Assembly: GCA_002345215.1 (NCBI GenBank)
Contig: DDVH01000001.1
Coordinates: 1-12,017 of the forward strand
Reading direction: 5' to 3'
DNA length: 12,017 nt
Source: Anaerolineales bacterium UBA2317
GTDB taxonomy: Bacteria; Chloroflexota; Anaerolineae; Anaerolineales; Villigracilaceae
Part shown: piece by piece, positions 1-7,311 of the stretch
Numbering within the stretch: position 1 is the stretch's first letter
How the letters are laid out: every line of letters begins with the position of its first letter
Program-made: the position numbers and the translations under genes
Notes under the pieces: generated by a model
Database searches by the model: none
Told to the model about the DNA's origin: nothing
The model's input: only the letters and a program-made list of their open reading frames with translations

Positions 1-516
1 TGTCGCCATGCTGACGTGAATGATGTTTACATCTGCCCCACAGATTTGCATGTCTTTTAATTTTGTATAGGTTCGGTTTGAATTGGGAAAGCGTGTTTCC
101 ATCACTTCGCGCGGACAAACACCGTAATACAAATCATCTTTGGTTTGCATAGCCGTTTGCACAAGCCAATCTACCATTTCGCTTTTGACAGTCGGAATAT
201 CAGATGAGGCAATCAAAACATATTCACCATCTTTATTTAATTCAAGAGATTTATTAACCCCCGCCACAATATTGGCTAACATCCGTCCTTGATTTGGAAT
301 ATAGTGAATCGGTTTCTTGCACGTTAAGTTATCTTTTTCATCCAGACCAATCACAATCACTTGGTCAACTTCTTTTGCGTCGCCCAGTGCGTCTAACACC
401 CATTGCACCATTGGCTTGCCAGCCACATCAATTAAGGCTTTGGATTTTCCTTGCGAATATTCATATAACTTATCGCCCGGTTCCGGAATCCCGCCAGCAG
501 TCACAATTGCGTTCAT
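1..516 (-). CDS. MobA-like nucleotidyltransferase (NTP_transf_3 type), partial, C-terminus beyond left edge
   Basis: The first 172 residues are visible and the gene is still open at the window edge. The N-terminus has the nucleotide-binding pattern of GT-A/MobA-like nucleotidyltransferases: I-V-T-A-G-G at residues 4-9, then K26-A-L and V-A-G-K-P-M at 31-36. A beta strand ending in S-S-D-I-P (104-108) follows, where D106 would be the metal-binding aspartate. Residues 69-88 (P-I-H-Y-I-P-N-Q-G, then a helix) fit the substrate loop. The family transfers a nucleotidyl group from an NTP to a sugar phosphate, a cofactor (MobA: GTP to molybdopterin) or a similar acceptor; the substrate cannot be told here. 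The ATG lies 3 bases after the stop of the upstream gene. The only Shine-Dalgarno-like AGGAG (529-533) lies inside that gene, 12 bases before the ATG, which suggests translational coupling. Family call is firm, substrate unknown. Confidence 0.8.
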   Translation of the reverse strand, partial: MNAIVTAGGIPEPGDKLYEYSQGKSKALIDVAGKPMVQWVLDALGDAKEVDQVIVIGLDEKDNLTCKKPIHYIPNQGRMLANIVAGVNKSLELNKDGEYVLIASSDIPTVKSEMVDWLVQTAMQTKDDLYYGVCPREVMETRFPNSNRTYTKLKDMQICGADVNIIHVSMAT

Positions 517-519
517 AAA

Positions 520-1425
520 TTAGTTCAACTCCTGCAATTGTGGTTCAAAGCCAAGTTTGGCAATCATTTCTTTTAATTCATCATAACTTAATGCACGCCC
601 TTTACCTGCCAATGCCACCAATGCCGCTTCCATCATGTTGGTTCCAAACGAGCGACCTTCTAAAACAGGTGTAGTGGTGACGAGATATTTCACACCGGCT
701 TTTTTGAATTGTTCAACATCTTCAGGCGTGGTGGTATTCGTCACAATCACTTTCCCATTCAAATCATCTGGCATGAAGCGTTTGATGTAATGGCAATCAC
801 CAGCAATGACCGTTGCCCAAGCATAGTATTTACCAAATTTTGGCGTGCGTTTTTCTTGCTTTTCACCGGTGGGATAAATCCATTCAAAAGGTAAACGCCC
901 GGCAATTGGCATAAACAAAGCCGCCACAGTTTTTAATTGACTCAATGTTTTTACAGCAACCGGAATATCCAAACCAAACATTAAGTCACCAAATAAGGTT
1001 TCATAACCAGCATCTACAAAAGATTTGGAAAGTCCCCAGCGGTCAACGCCTAATGTCACTAAAACTTTACGACCTTTGGAATTAATATAATCACCAATTT
1101 TTTTATCTAAAAATTCTGCGGCTTTATTTTCAAGCGTATTTTTTAACCCACCACCATCTACCACCGGAGTTTTCTTTATATATTTAATCATCGGCCTAAC
1201 AGAAAAAAGTGGATAGGCTTTTCCATCCGCAACCACTTCCAAATCTGCACCACCTACTCCAAACGCATCTGCTTTACCGTCTAACTCTTGAAATTTCAAC
1301 GCGGCAGCTTCCATGTCGCCATCTGTGCCAATGCGTTCAATCCGAATGGTTTCGCCCAATAAATTCACTTCTACTGATTTGTTGCGTTTTGATGACCCAA
1401 TGCTGACGCTGACTGCATGTTTCAT
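520..1425 (-). CDS. Conserved 301-residue protein of the family often labelled 'quinate 5-dehydrogenase' (function unproven)
   Basis: A complete soluble protein with no signal peptide or membrane segment. Recognisable blocks are S-I-G-S-S-K-R near residues 8-14, R-I-G-T-D-G-D at 31-37, G-V-G-G-A-D-L at 56-62, V-V-D-G-G-G-L-K-N-T-L-E at 88-99, D-R-W-G-L-S at 128-133, a G-K-V-I-V-T-N-T-T strand at 224-232 and a closing T-T-P-V-L-E-G-R-S-F-G-T block at 251-262. From memory, proteins with this block order in Chloroflexota and Firmicutes are deposited as quinate 5-dehydrogenase. I see no classic G-x-G-x-x-G Rossmann motif or shikimate-dehydrogenase signature, so that name should be treated as unproven. 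The start is supported by GGAGA (1433-1437) 7 bases before the ATG and a TATAAT farther upstream. It precedes the nucleotidyltransferase by 3 bases, so the two are probably co-transcribed and functionally linked. Confidence 0.65.
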   Translation of the reverse strand: MKHAVSVSIGSSKRNKSVEVNLLGETIRIERIGTDGDMEAAALKFQELDGKADAFGVGGADLEVVADGKAYPLFSVRPMIKYIKKTPVVDGGGLKNTLENKAAEFLDKKIGDYINSKGRKVLVTLGVDRWGLSKSFVDAGYETLFGDLMFGLDIPVAVKTLSQLKTVAALFMPIAGRLPFEWIYPTGEKQEKRTPKFGKYYAWATVIAGDCHYIKRFMPDDLNGKVIVTNTTTPEDVEQFKKAGVKYLVTTTPVLEGRSFGTNMMEAALVALAGKGRALSYDELKEMIAKLGFEPQLQELN

Positions 1426-1455
1426 AGTGCATTCTCCAAAGATGAGATTTTTTCT

Positions 1456-1461
1456 ATTATA
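1456..1461 (-). promoter_or_regulatory. Probable -10 box for the 301-residue protein gene
   Basis: On the minus strand this is a perfect TATAAT, 30 bases before the ATG at 1425, leaving room for a leader of about 24 bases that includes the GGAGA ribosome binding site. It sits in the 44-base gap after the stop of the smaller kinase, so the last two genes can be transcribed apart from the kinases. No convincing -35 was seen. The 10-mer GTACTATAAT also occurs upstream of the large kinase (7262-7271, minus strand). Confidence 0.5.
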
Positions 1462-1469
1462 GTACGGAA

Positions 1470-3194
1470 TTAAGACTCAGGTTCATCAGACGTAGATTCG
1501 GCAGGCGGAAGCGAAAAATAAAAAGTTGACCCAAACCCCGCTTCGCTCTTGACCCAAATCCTGCCGCCGTGAAATTCGACAATTCTCTTCACCAAAGCAA
1601 GCCCTACGCCCGTGCCTTCTGAATCAATATCTAACTTGTTAAATAAGCCAAATATTCTTTCATGGTGCTCTGAGGCAATGCCCATGCCATTATCTTTCAC
1701 GAAAAATAAATGATAACTATTTTCAGCCTTTCCTTCATATCCAATTTCAATTTCAGGAGATTTCTGGTCTCCTATATATTTTGCGGCGTTATCTATTAAG
1801 TTTTGCAACACTTCTATCATACGGGGCTGGTCTACAAAAACGATTGGCATGTTTTCTTGCACTTGCACAGAAACATTTTTTTCGTGAATCCGTCCTTGCA
1901 CATTTTCAAGTGCCACACGCACGAGACTCTCGAATGAAACTTCTTTCATCTCGTTTAAGACCCGCCCAATACGCGAAAGTTCAAGCAAATCTTTTAAGAG
2001 CTGATTCATTCTATCGGTTGCTTTTTTCACTCTTTGTAAATCACGCTGAAACGATGCAATATCACCACCCAATACACTTTTTTCCATAAACCCAAGGAAT
2101 CCCCGAATGGTCACCAATGGCGAACGCAAATCATGTGAAACCGTATAACTGAAGCGTTCCAATTCAGCATTCTTCACTTCCATTTCATGAATCAAACGTT
2201 GCCGTTCAATCAATTCTTTTTGCAATTGTTCAAGCAAACGTGACTTTTCAGAAGTAATCACCACTTGCACCGCAATCGTTTCTAACAAACGGATTTGCTC
2301 TTCGGTATAAGCATCCACTTGCTTTGCCTGAACAGACATGACACCCACCACTTTATCTCGCGATAATAATGGAATACCAAGATAAGAACGCATTCCTACA
2401 TCCCGCACAATCACAATTTGATGTTCTTTTCTTGTTTGAGGGTCATTAATATCAGGCAGATACAAAGTTTTATTCGTAGAAATCACTTCCCACGTAAGCC
2501 CAGGATTATTCTTCAAACTACGAGGAGCTAATCTTAAATCTTCATCATCATTCAAAAACAAAGAGTAATGAAACAAATCTTTTTCTTCATCATAAAAGCC
2601 GATATGAAAAGCATCAATGATGATAACCTTCTTCAGTTCTGTTACAAACGCGCGTAACTCTTGATATAAATTTTCCCCACTAGAAAGTGCCAAACTGATT
2701 TTATATAGCAACATCAACTCATTGGAACTTTTTATTGAAATCAGCTCTGCATGTTTTTGTTCGGTAACATCGCGCGTAGAACCGTAAATGCCTGCTAAAC
2801 GATTATGCACTTCATCCCAAATCGGGTAGGCATAGCCATTTACCCAACGCACATTTCCATCTTTACGAATAATTCTTAATTCTGTAAATACTTTTTTGTT
2901 TTGTGCTAGCTGCCGATTATCTTCAGCATCACGTTCCACATCATCTGGATGAAGCATTAACTCCCAAGTATTTCCACGAACAAACTCTTCGCGTGTGTAG
3001 CCTGTAATTTCTTCAAAGGCTCCTTCTATCCAAGCATCCCGAATTTTCCCATTTTCATCAAAATAAATGATAAACACATAGTCAGACATAACCGATGTGA
3101 TTAAGCGGTAGCGTTCTACGTTGGCTTCCAATTCTTTCAGCCGTTTATCACGCAAGATGATTGAGTTTATGAAACTTGAAAATTTTTTCCACAT
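1470..3194 (-). CDS. Soluble sensor histidine kinase, PAS-GAF-HisKA-HATPase_c
   Basis: This 574-residue kinase has no membrane segment and is probably cytoplasmic. Domains in order: PAS at about 28-147 with a PAC-like end (R-D-V-T-E-Q, 141-146), GAF at about 158-318, a coiled-coil signalling helix at about 318-350, HisKA with the phospho-acceptor H354 in T-V-S-H-D-L-R-S-P-L, and HATPase_c at about 455-563. ATP-site motifs are intact: N-L-I-D-N-A-A-K (465-472), D-N-G-M-G-I (501-506) and G-T-G-V-G-L (527-532). It should autophosphorylate and pass phosphate to a response regulator; none is in the window and no receiver domain is fused. The ligands of PAS and GAF are unknown. The gene starts 16 bases after the large kinase stops, has no clear Shine-Dalgarno sequence, and is probably coupled to it. 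Its C-terminal 240 residues are a close paralogue of the large kinase's. Confidence 0.93.
   Translation of the reverse strand: MWKKFSSFINSIILRDKRLKELEANVERYRLITSVMSDYVFIIYFDENGKIRDAWIEGAFEEITGYTREEFVRGNTWELMLHPDDVERDAEDNRQLAQNKKVFTELRIIRKDGNVRWVNGYAYPIWDEVHNRLAGIYGSTRDVTEQKHAELISIKSSNELMLLYKISLALSSGENLYQELRAFVTELKKVIIIDAFHIGFYDEEKDLFHYSLFLNDDEDLRLAPRSLKNNPGLTWEVISTNKTLYLPDINDPQTRKEHQIVIVRDVGMRSYLGIPLLSRDKVVGVMSVQAKQVDAYTEEQIRLLETIAVQVVITSEKSRLLEQLQKELIERQRLIHEMEVKNAELERFSYTVSHDLRSPLVTIRGFLGFMEKSVLGGDIASFQRDLQRVKKATDRMNQLLKDLLELSRIGRVLNEMKEVSFESLVRVALENVQGRIHEKNVSVQVQENMPIVFVDQPRMIEVLQNLIDNAAKYIGDQKSPEIEIGYEGKAENSYHLFFVKDNGMGIASEHHERIFGLFNKLDIDSEGTGVGLALVKRIVEFHGGRIWVKSEAGFGSTFYFSLPPAESTSDEPES
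1500..2216 (-). repeat. Paralogous kinase core, copy 2 (matches 3226-3936)
   Basis: This segment encodes the coiled coil, HisKA and HATPase_c of the smaller kinase and is a diverged direct copy of the same segment in the large kinase. The best-kept DNA is 1551-1625 against 3274-3348, where I count 67 of 75 bases identical. At the protein level the block E-V-K-N-A-E-L-E-R-F is identical in both, followed by Y-T-V-S-H-D-L. Duplication of the catalytic half is the simplest explanation; later gene conversion is possible. Confidence 0.8.
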
Positions 3195-3210
3195 CAGATA
3201 TTTTGACGAA

Positions 3211-6200
3211 TCAACTTTCTGACTCTACTGGCAGGGTGAAATAGAAGGTTGCCCCTTTACCCGCTTCACTCTTGACCCAAATCCTGCCGCCATGAAGTTC
3301 AACAATTCTCTTCACCAAAGCAAGACCCACGCCTGTCCCTTCAGAATCTGCGTCCAATTTATTGAACAAGCCGAAAATCCGTTCGTGATGCGTTTCATCA
3401 ATGCCTATGCCGTTGTCGCGGACGAAGAAAATCGGTTTCTCCTCTTCATATCCATCTTGCCCAATCTCAATCAAAGGTTTGGGATGAAAGCGTGCAAACT
3501 TAGCGGCATTATCAATTAAGTTTTGTAGCACTTCAACAATACGTGGGCGGTCTACATAAACGCTGGGCATATTTTCTTGCACGCGCAACTGAATATTATT
3601 GGCTTGTAAACGACCTTGCACAATATCTATAGCATCTTGCACAATTTCATTGAAAGAATTTTTTTGAGATTGGTTGACCAAACGCCCAACGCGAGAAAGA
3701 TTAAGCAATTCATTTAATAATGATTGCATTTTATTGGTGGCATCAGAGATACGTTGAATGTCACTGCGTAAACGATTGACATTGCCGCTCACTGAGTCTT
3801 GTTCTAAAAAGCCGAGGAATCCCTTAATGGTAATGAGTGGGGATTTTAGATCATGTGAAACCGTGTACGTGAAGCGTTCAAGTTCAGCATTTTTGACTTC
3901 CAGTTCTTCAATCAATCTTTTTCTTTCGATTAATTCATTTTGCAGTTCGCTGAATAGACGAGCATTTTCGATTGCAATTGCTACTTGATTGGCATACGTA
4001 AGTGCAAGTTCTGCATCGCTTTTCTTAAATTGACCAACTTCATGTCCATCTAAAGCAATGATGCCAATTAGTTTCCCTTTGACTCGTAGGGGGATTGCCA
4101 TCCATCCATGAATTTTTCTTTGCTTCTCTTCTGTAAAGACATTCGTGCTGACTTGCACATCATCAATCAAAACGTAAGGTGCGTCACCATATAATAAATC
4201 ATTTGCGGGTTCATCTGCAGTAATTGCAAACCTCACCCCAATATACTCTGATTTTGGTTCTAAGCCACGCGTACTCACAATTTCTAACATGTTTTCATCT
4301 AATAATTGTACAGAAGCACTGTTATATGGAATTACTTTTTCTAATTGTTCTAGAATTCTATCTATGGCTTCTGATTTATCTAAAGTCTCTACAACAATGG
4401 ATACACTTTCACGCAATGTTTCAGACTCAGCATTTTTGTTTTCTAGTTCTGCAATTAGTTTTTCACGTTCTGTTTCAACCCATTTGCGTTGACTGATATC
4501 ACGTACCATGACAATGGCAGTTTCATCTGTCACTGCAGAGATGCGTGCCTCAAAGAAGCGAGTTTCGCCTTCGTGTTTTAATTCATATTCAAAAGCGTGT
4601 AATTGTTCTGTGGCAATCGCACGTTCCAAAGAAAACAATGTTTGTTTAACAATATGTGCTGGGAATAATTGGCGGATGCTTTTGCCAATAAATTCAGAAG
4701 GTGGTACTAAAGGTGTAATCTCTGTGGAAGCAACATAATCTAAAAATACGCCATCTTTTGAAATTTCAAAAATCATATCGGGCATGGATTCGAGAATAGC
4801 GCGTGTTCTGGATTCAGCGTTTCGCAAGGCTTCTTGAATTTGTCGTTGTTCGGTGACGTCATAAAACATAGATAAAACACAAGTTTGTTCTTTGAGTTCA
4901 ATCAATTCGTAGAATGCAATCACTGAACGAGGTTGATGGGTTTTGTATGCTAGGAATTCATAATTGGGGTTGGTTAAAGAACGTTTTACTTTAATATCTT
5001 CTACAAATAATTTACGGTCTTCTAAAGATTCCCACATATCTAACTCTTCGGCAGTTTTGCCAAGAGATTCTTCAAACGAATATTCAGTTAAGTTCCAATA
5101 CGCTTGGTTAGCATCTACAAGGCGACCTTCTTCTAACGTTGTGATGCAAATTGCTACAGGACTGGCTTGAAATACTAGACGGAATCTTTCTTCACTTTCT
5201 TGCAAGGCGCGTTCGGCTTGGCGTAATTCGGTCACATCATAAAACATAGATACAACGCAAAGCTGGTCTTTGAGGTTAATCAGTTCGTAATAGGCTAATG
5301 ATTTTCTTCCTGTAGGGTAAGTGACTTCTACATTTGAAAGTGAACCTTTTTCTTTAATTTCTTTTACAAAATTAGTACGGTCTTGTGGGTTTATCCATAA
5401 ATCAAATTCTAAAACTGAATGCCCAAGAGCTTTTTCGGGTGAAAGCCCGGTAATTTGCCAAAAGGCTTCGTTGGCTTCTAAGAAAATACCTTCTTCTAAA
5501 GTGATAATAGAAATAGCAACTTTATTATTGTTAAATACTTTTCTAAAGCGTTCATCACTGGCGCGTAATTCTGTTTCGATTATTTTTCTTTCGATGATTT
5601 CAGTTTGGGCTTCTTGATATAAACGGGCGTTATCAATGGCAACGGAAGTCAGTGCGGCGAATTTTTCCAATAGAGTTAATTGTTCTTGAGTAAATTTTTT
5701 CTGTTGCCCAGTGTGTGCCGCAACAATGACGCCAATTACTTTCTCCTCAGACTTAAGCGGTGCACAGATAATACTTTCAAAACCCAAGCCTTCTACTTCT
5801 ACAATTCTGCCAGACCATTGACTGTAGTTATCAATCAGCATGCTTTTACCACTTACCCAGACTGTTCCTGTAATACCATAGTTTCTGACTGTTTGAATTT
5901 CATTAAATTGTGTAAATAGACCTTTCCCTATTTTTTGTATCAAGGCTGATTCATCAGGTAAAACTAAATGTAAAGCTACTTCTTCTGTATCAAGCAAGTC
6001 ACTGGCTCGGGCGATGATTAATTCGAGGAGTGGATTTAGTTCGAGGCGGTTGACCAAGCTCAATGTCGTTTCGTGAAGCGTAGTTAAATAATCTGCTTGT
6101 AATTGCAGTTTTTCTTCGGCTAATTTTCTTTCTAAGATTTCGTTTTGGCTTTCTTGATACAAACGGGCGTTATCAATAGCGACAGATACCAGTGCGGCTA

Positions 6201-7254
6201 AACGTTCTAATAATAAAATTTGTTCAGAGGTAAATTCATTCCGTTTTTCTATATTGGCAACTGTTAACACACCTATCACTTTGTTATCAGATTTAAGAGG
6301 TGCCCCTAACACGGCTTTGAAGCCAACATATTCTGCTTCAAGGTCTCTGCCTTCCCATGTGTTGTAATCTTGCGAAACGATAACTTTGTCATCTTGCCAT
6401 ACTTTCCCAATTAATCCTTGTCCTTTTGGCGTGACTTCGCCATTGTAATTTGCAAAGATTCCTAAACCCACTTCTTGTCGTAGAGTTGATTCATCAGGCA
6501 AGACAATATCTACTGCTACATGGGGTGTGTCAAAAAGTTCGCTTGTGCGGGTCAGAATCAACTCGAAGAGTGGATTCAATTCGAGGCGATTGACCAAGCC
6601 CAAGGTTGTTTCGTGAAGCGCGGTTAAATAATCTGCCTGACGTTGTAGTTTTGCTTCGGCACGTAATCGCTCTTTTAATTCGACATTTGATTCCGCTAAT
6701 GAGCGATTCATGTTGTAAACGAGGTAATAAATTAATGTGCTGGTGACTAAGAATACAGCCGTTAAATCACGGGCATAATGAAATGGTGGGTCTAGATTAA
6801 ATTCATGCGAGCCAATATGATGTCGATACGCAAAATACCAAATAGTAACAATGCTAAAAAAGCCCACCGCCACACCTTCACGCCAACCTAACATGAGTGC
6901 GGCAAGCAAAATAATAGCGAGGTGGGCAATCAATGCCACATCCCAAAGACCATCCGCTTGTGCGGCTTGATACGTTAGTGTTAACCAGATTAATGTAACT
7001 GCAAAACGCCCCGCAAAATGTACTTGCCCGAGGCGAATCATAATTTGCATAAAACCAACAATGATGACAATCAATGGAAATGTAAAAGATGCTGAACCCC
7101 CTACCCATGTATTCGTAAAGATGCGATTAAAAATAAGCACGAGCATGATGCTTATTACAAACCAACCAAACCCATTCAAAATTCTCGCAAGGCGAGTTTT
7201 TTCAGGGTCTTCAAAAATGGGTGCGACAAAAAAACGACGAACTTTGTTTTGCAT
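3211..7254 (-). CDS. Large membrane sensor histidine kinase: 6TM-GAF-GAF-PAS-PAS-PAS-GAF-HisKA-HATPase_c
   Basis: This 1347-residue kinase has about six membrane helices at residues 28-44, 57-75, 83-97, 103-122, 126-143 and 164-181, a membrane block I cannot assign to a named family. Cytoplasmic domains follow: GAF1 about 205-365, GAF2 about 385-545, PAS1 about 566-676, PAS2 about 687-802, PAS3 about 814-922, GAF3 about 950-1100, a coiled coil 1102-1128, HisKA with H1134 (S-H-D-L-K-S-P-L), and HATPase_c about 1235-1343. N-L-I-D-N-A-A-K (1245-1252), D-N-G-I-G-I (1280-1285) and G-T-G-V-G-L (1306-1311) are intact, so it should be an active autokinase. There is no receiver domain. The residue four after the histidine is Ser rather than the Thr/Asn linked to phosphatase activity in many HisKA kinases, so phosphatase activity is uncertain. 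The signal is unknown. The ATG has no Shine-Dalgarno sequence but a TATAAT 7 bases upstream, which fits a leaderless transcript. It heads a unit with the smaller kinase. Confidence 0.94.
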   Translation of the reverse strand: MQNKVRRFFVAPIFEDPEKTRLARILNGFGWFVISIMLVLIFNRIFTNTWVGGSASFTFPLIVIIVGFMQIMIRLGQVHFAGRFAVTLIWLTLTYQAAQADGLWDVALIAHLAIILLAALMLGWREGVAVGFFSIVTIWYFAYRHHIGSHEFNLDPPFHYARDLTAVFLVTSTLIYYLVYNMNRSLAESNVELKERLRAEAKLQRQADYLTALHETTLGLVNRLELNPLFELILTRTSELFDTPHVAVDIVLPDESTLRQEVGLGIFANYNGEVTPKGQGLIGKVWQDDKVIVSQDYNTWEGRDLEAEYVGFKAVLGAPLKSDNKVIGVLTVANIEKRNEFTSEQILLLERLAALVSVAIDNARLYQESQNEILERKLAEEKLQLQADYLTTLHETTLSLVNRLELNPLLELIIARASDLLDTEEVALHLVLPDESALIQKIGKGLFTQFNEIQTVRNYGITGTVWVSGKSMLIDNYSQWSGRIVEVEGLGFESIICAPLKSEEKVIGVIVAAHTGQQKKFTQEQLTLLEKFAALTSVAIDNARLYQEAQTEIIERKIIETELRASDERFRKVFNNNKVAISIITLEEGIFLEANEAFWQITGLSPEKALGHSVLEFDLWINPQDRTNFVKEIKEKGSLSNVEVTYPTGRKSLAYYELINLKDQLCVVSMFYDVTELRQAERALQESEERFRLVFQASPVAICITTLEEGRLVDANQAYWNLTEYSFEESLGKTAEELDMWESLEDRKLFVEDIKVKRSLTNPNYEFLAYKTHQPRSVIAFYELIELKEQTCVLSMFYDVTEQRQIQEALRNAESRTRAILESMPDMIFEISKDGVFLDYVASTEITPLVPPSEFIGKSIRQLFPAHIVKQTLFSLERAIATEQLHAFEYELKHEGETRFFEARISAVTDETAIVMVRDISQRKWVETEREKLIAELENKNAESETLRESVSIVVETLDKSEAIDRILEQLEKVIPYNSASVQLLDENMLEIVSTRGLEPKSEYIGVRFAITADEPANDLLYGDAPYVLIDDVQVSTNVFTEEKQRKIHGWMAIPLRVKGKLIGIIALDGHEVGQFKKSDAELALTYANQVAIAIENARLFSELQNELIERKRLIEELEVKNAELERFTYTVSHDLKSPLITIKGFLGFLEQDSVSGNVNRLRSDIQRISDATNKMQSLLNELLNLSRVGRLVNQSQKNSFNEIVQDAIDIVQGRLQANNIQLRVQENMPSVYVDRPRIVEVLQNLIDNAAKFARFHPKPLIEIGQDGYEEEKPIFFVRDNGIGIDETHHERIFGLFNKLDADSEGTGVGLALVKRIVELHGGRIWVKSEAGKGATFYFTLPVESES
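3226..3936 (-). repeat. Paralogous kinase core, copy 1 (matches 1500-2216)
   Basis: This is the coiled coil, HisKA and HATPase_c part of the large kinase, repeated downstream in the smaller kinase in the same orientation, about 1.7 kb away. Similarity is highest near the ATP-lid and the C-terminus. Confidence 0.8.
5584..6648 (-). repeat. Internal tandem duplication of a coiled-coil + GAF module (two units of about 540 bp)
   Basis: Within the large kinase, residues 203-377 and 383-557 are two copies of one module with a 180-residue period. At the module starts (residues 206-233 and 386-413) 25 of 28 residues match, including the run H-E-T-T-L and V-N-R-L-E-L-N-P-L. At the ends both carry S-V-A-I-D-N-A-R-L-Y-Q-E followed by E-R-K. 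DNA similarity is clear too (around 6556-6639 and 6016-6099). The middles are more diverged, which suggests that the ligand pockets have separated in function. Confidence 0.85.
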
Positions 7255-7261
7255 TATTTTG

Positions 7262-7267
7262 ATTATA
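7262..7267 (-). promoter_or_regulatory. Probable -10 box of the large kinase gene, implying a leaderless mRNA
   Basis: The minus strand reads TATAAT with exactly 7 bases between it and the ATG at 7254, so the usual start site would be at or beside the A of the ATG. No Shine-Dalgarno sequence is present in those 7 bases. No good -35 is seen. The same bases read in plus give TATAGT (7264-7269), a possible -10 for the divergent lyase gene. Confidence 0.45.
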
Positions 7268-7269
7268 GT
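7264..7269 (+). promoter_or_regulatory. Possible -10 box for the aspartase-like gene, overlapping the divergent kinase promoter
   Basis: TATAGT in plus orientation, 42 bases before the chosen ATG at 7312, would give a leader of about 36 bases. It overlaps the minus-strand TATAAT by four bases, so the two promoters could not be occupied at once. The only -35 candidate (CTTTGT, 7242-7247, 16-base spacer) is poor. Confidence 0.3.
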
Positions 7270-7311
7270 ACAAGGAAGGGAGTAAAATGGAGAAAAAAAC
7301 TTGGAGATTCC

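Noticed and set aside
1781..2089. Plus-strand ORF of 102 codons antisense to the smaller kinase
   Set aside because: It lies wholly opposite a well-supported kinase coding region, has no convincing start signal and no recognisable domain; it is a shadow of codon usage.
4224..5919. Several plus-strand ORFs of 68-98 codons opposite the large kinase
   Set aside because: They are scattered in different frames opposite intact PAS and GAF domains, with no ribosome binding sites or recognisable protein features.
6878..7108. Minus-strand ORF of 76 codons inside the membrane region of the large kinase
   Set aside because: It is out of frame with the kinase, within its membrane-helix coding region, and its hydrophobic character merely reflects that composition.
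1470..7254. The two kinases as a single gene split by a frameshift
   Set aside because: The large kinase already has a complete HisKA and HATPase_c with a normal C-terminal end, and the smaller one starts with its own PAS domain; they are paralogues, not fragments.
7249..7311. Longer N-terminus for the lyase from the in-frame ATG at 7249
   Set aside because: It overlaps the kinase start on the opposite strand, has no ribosome binding site, and adds 21 residues unlike any family member; GGAG sits 5 bases before the ATG at 7312.
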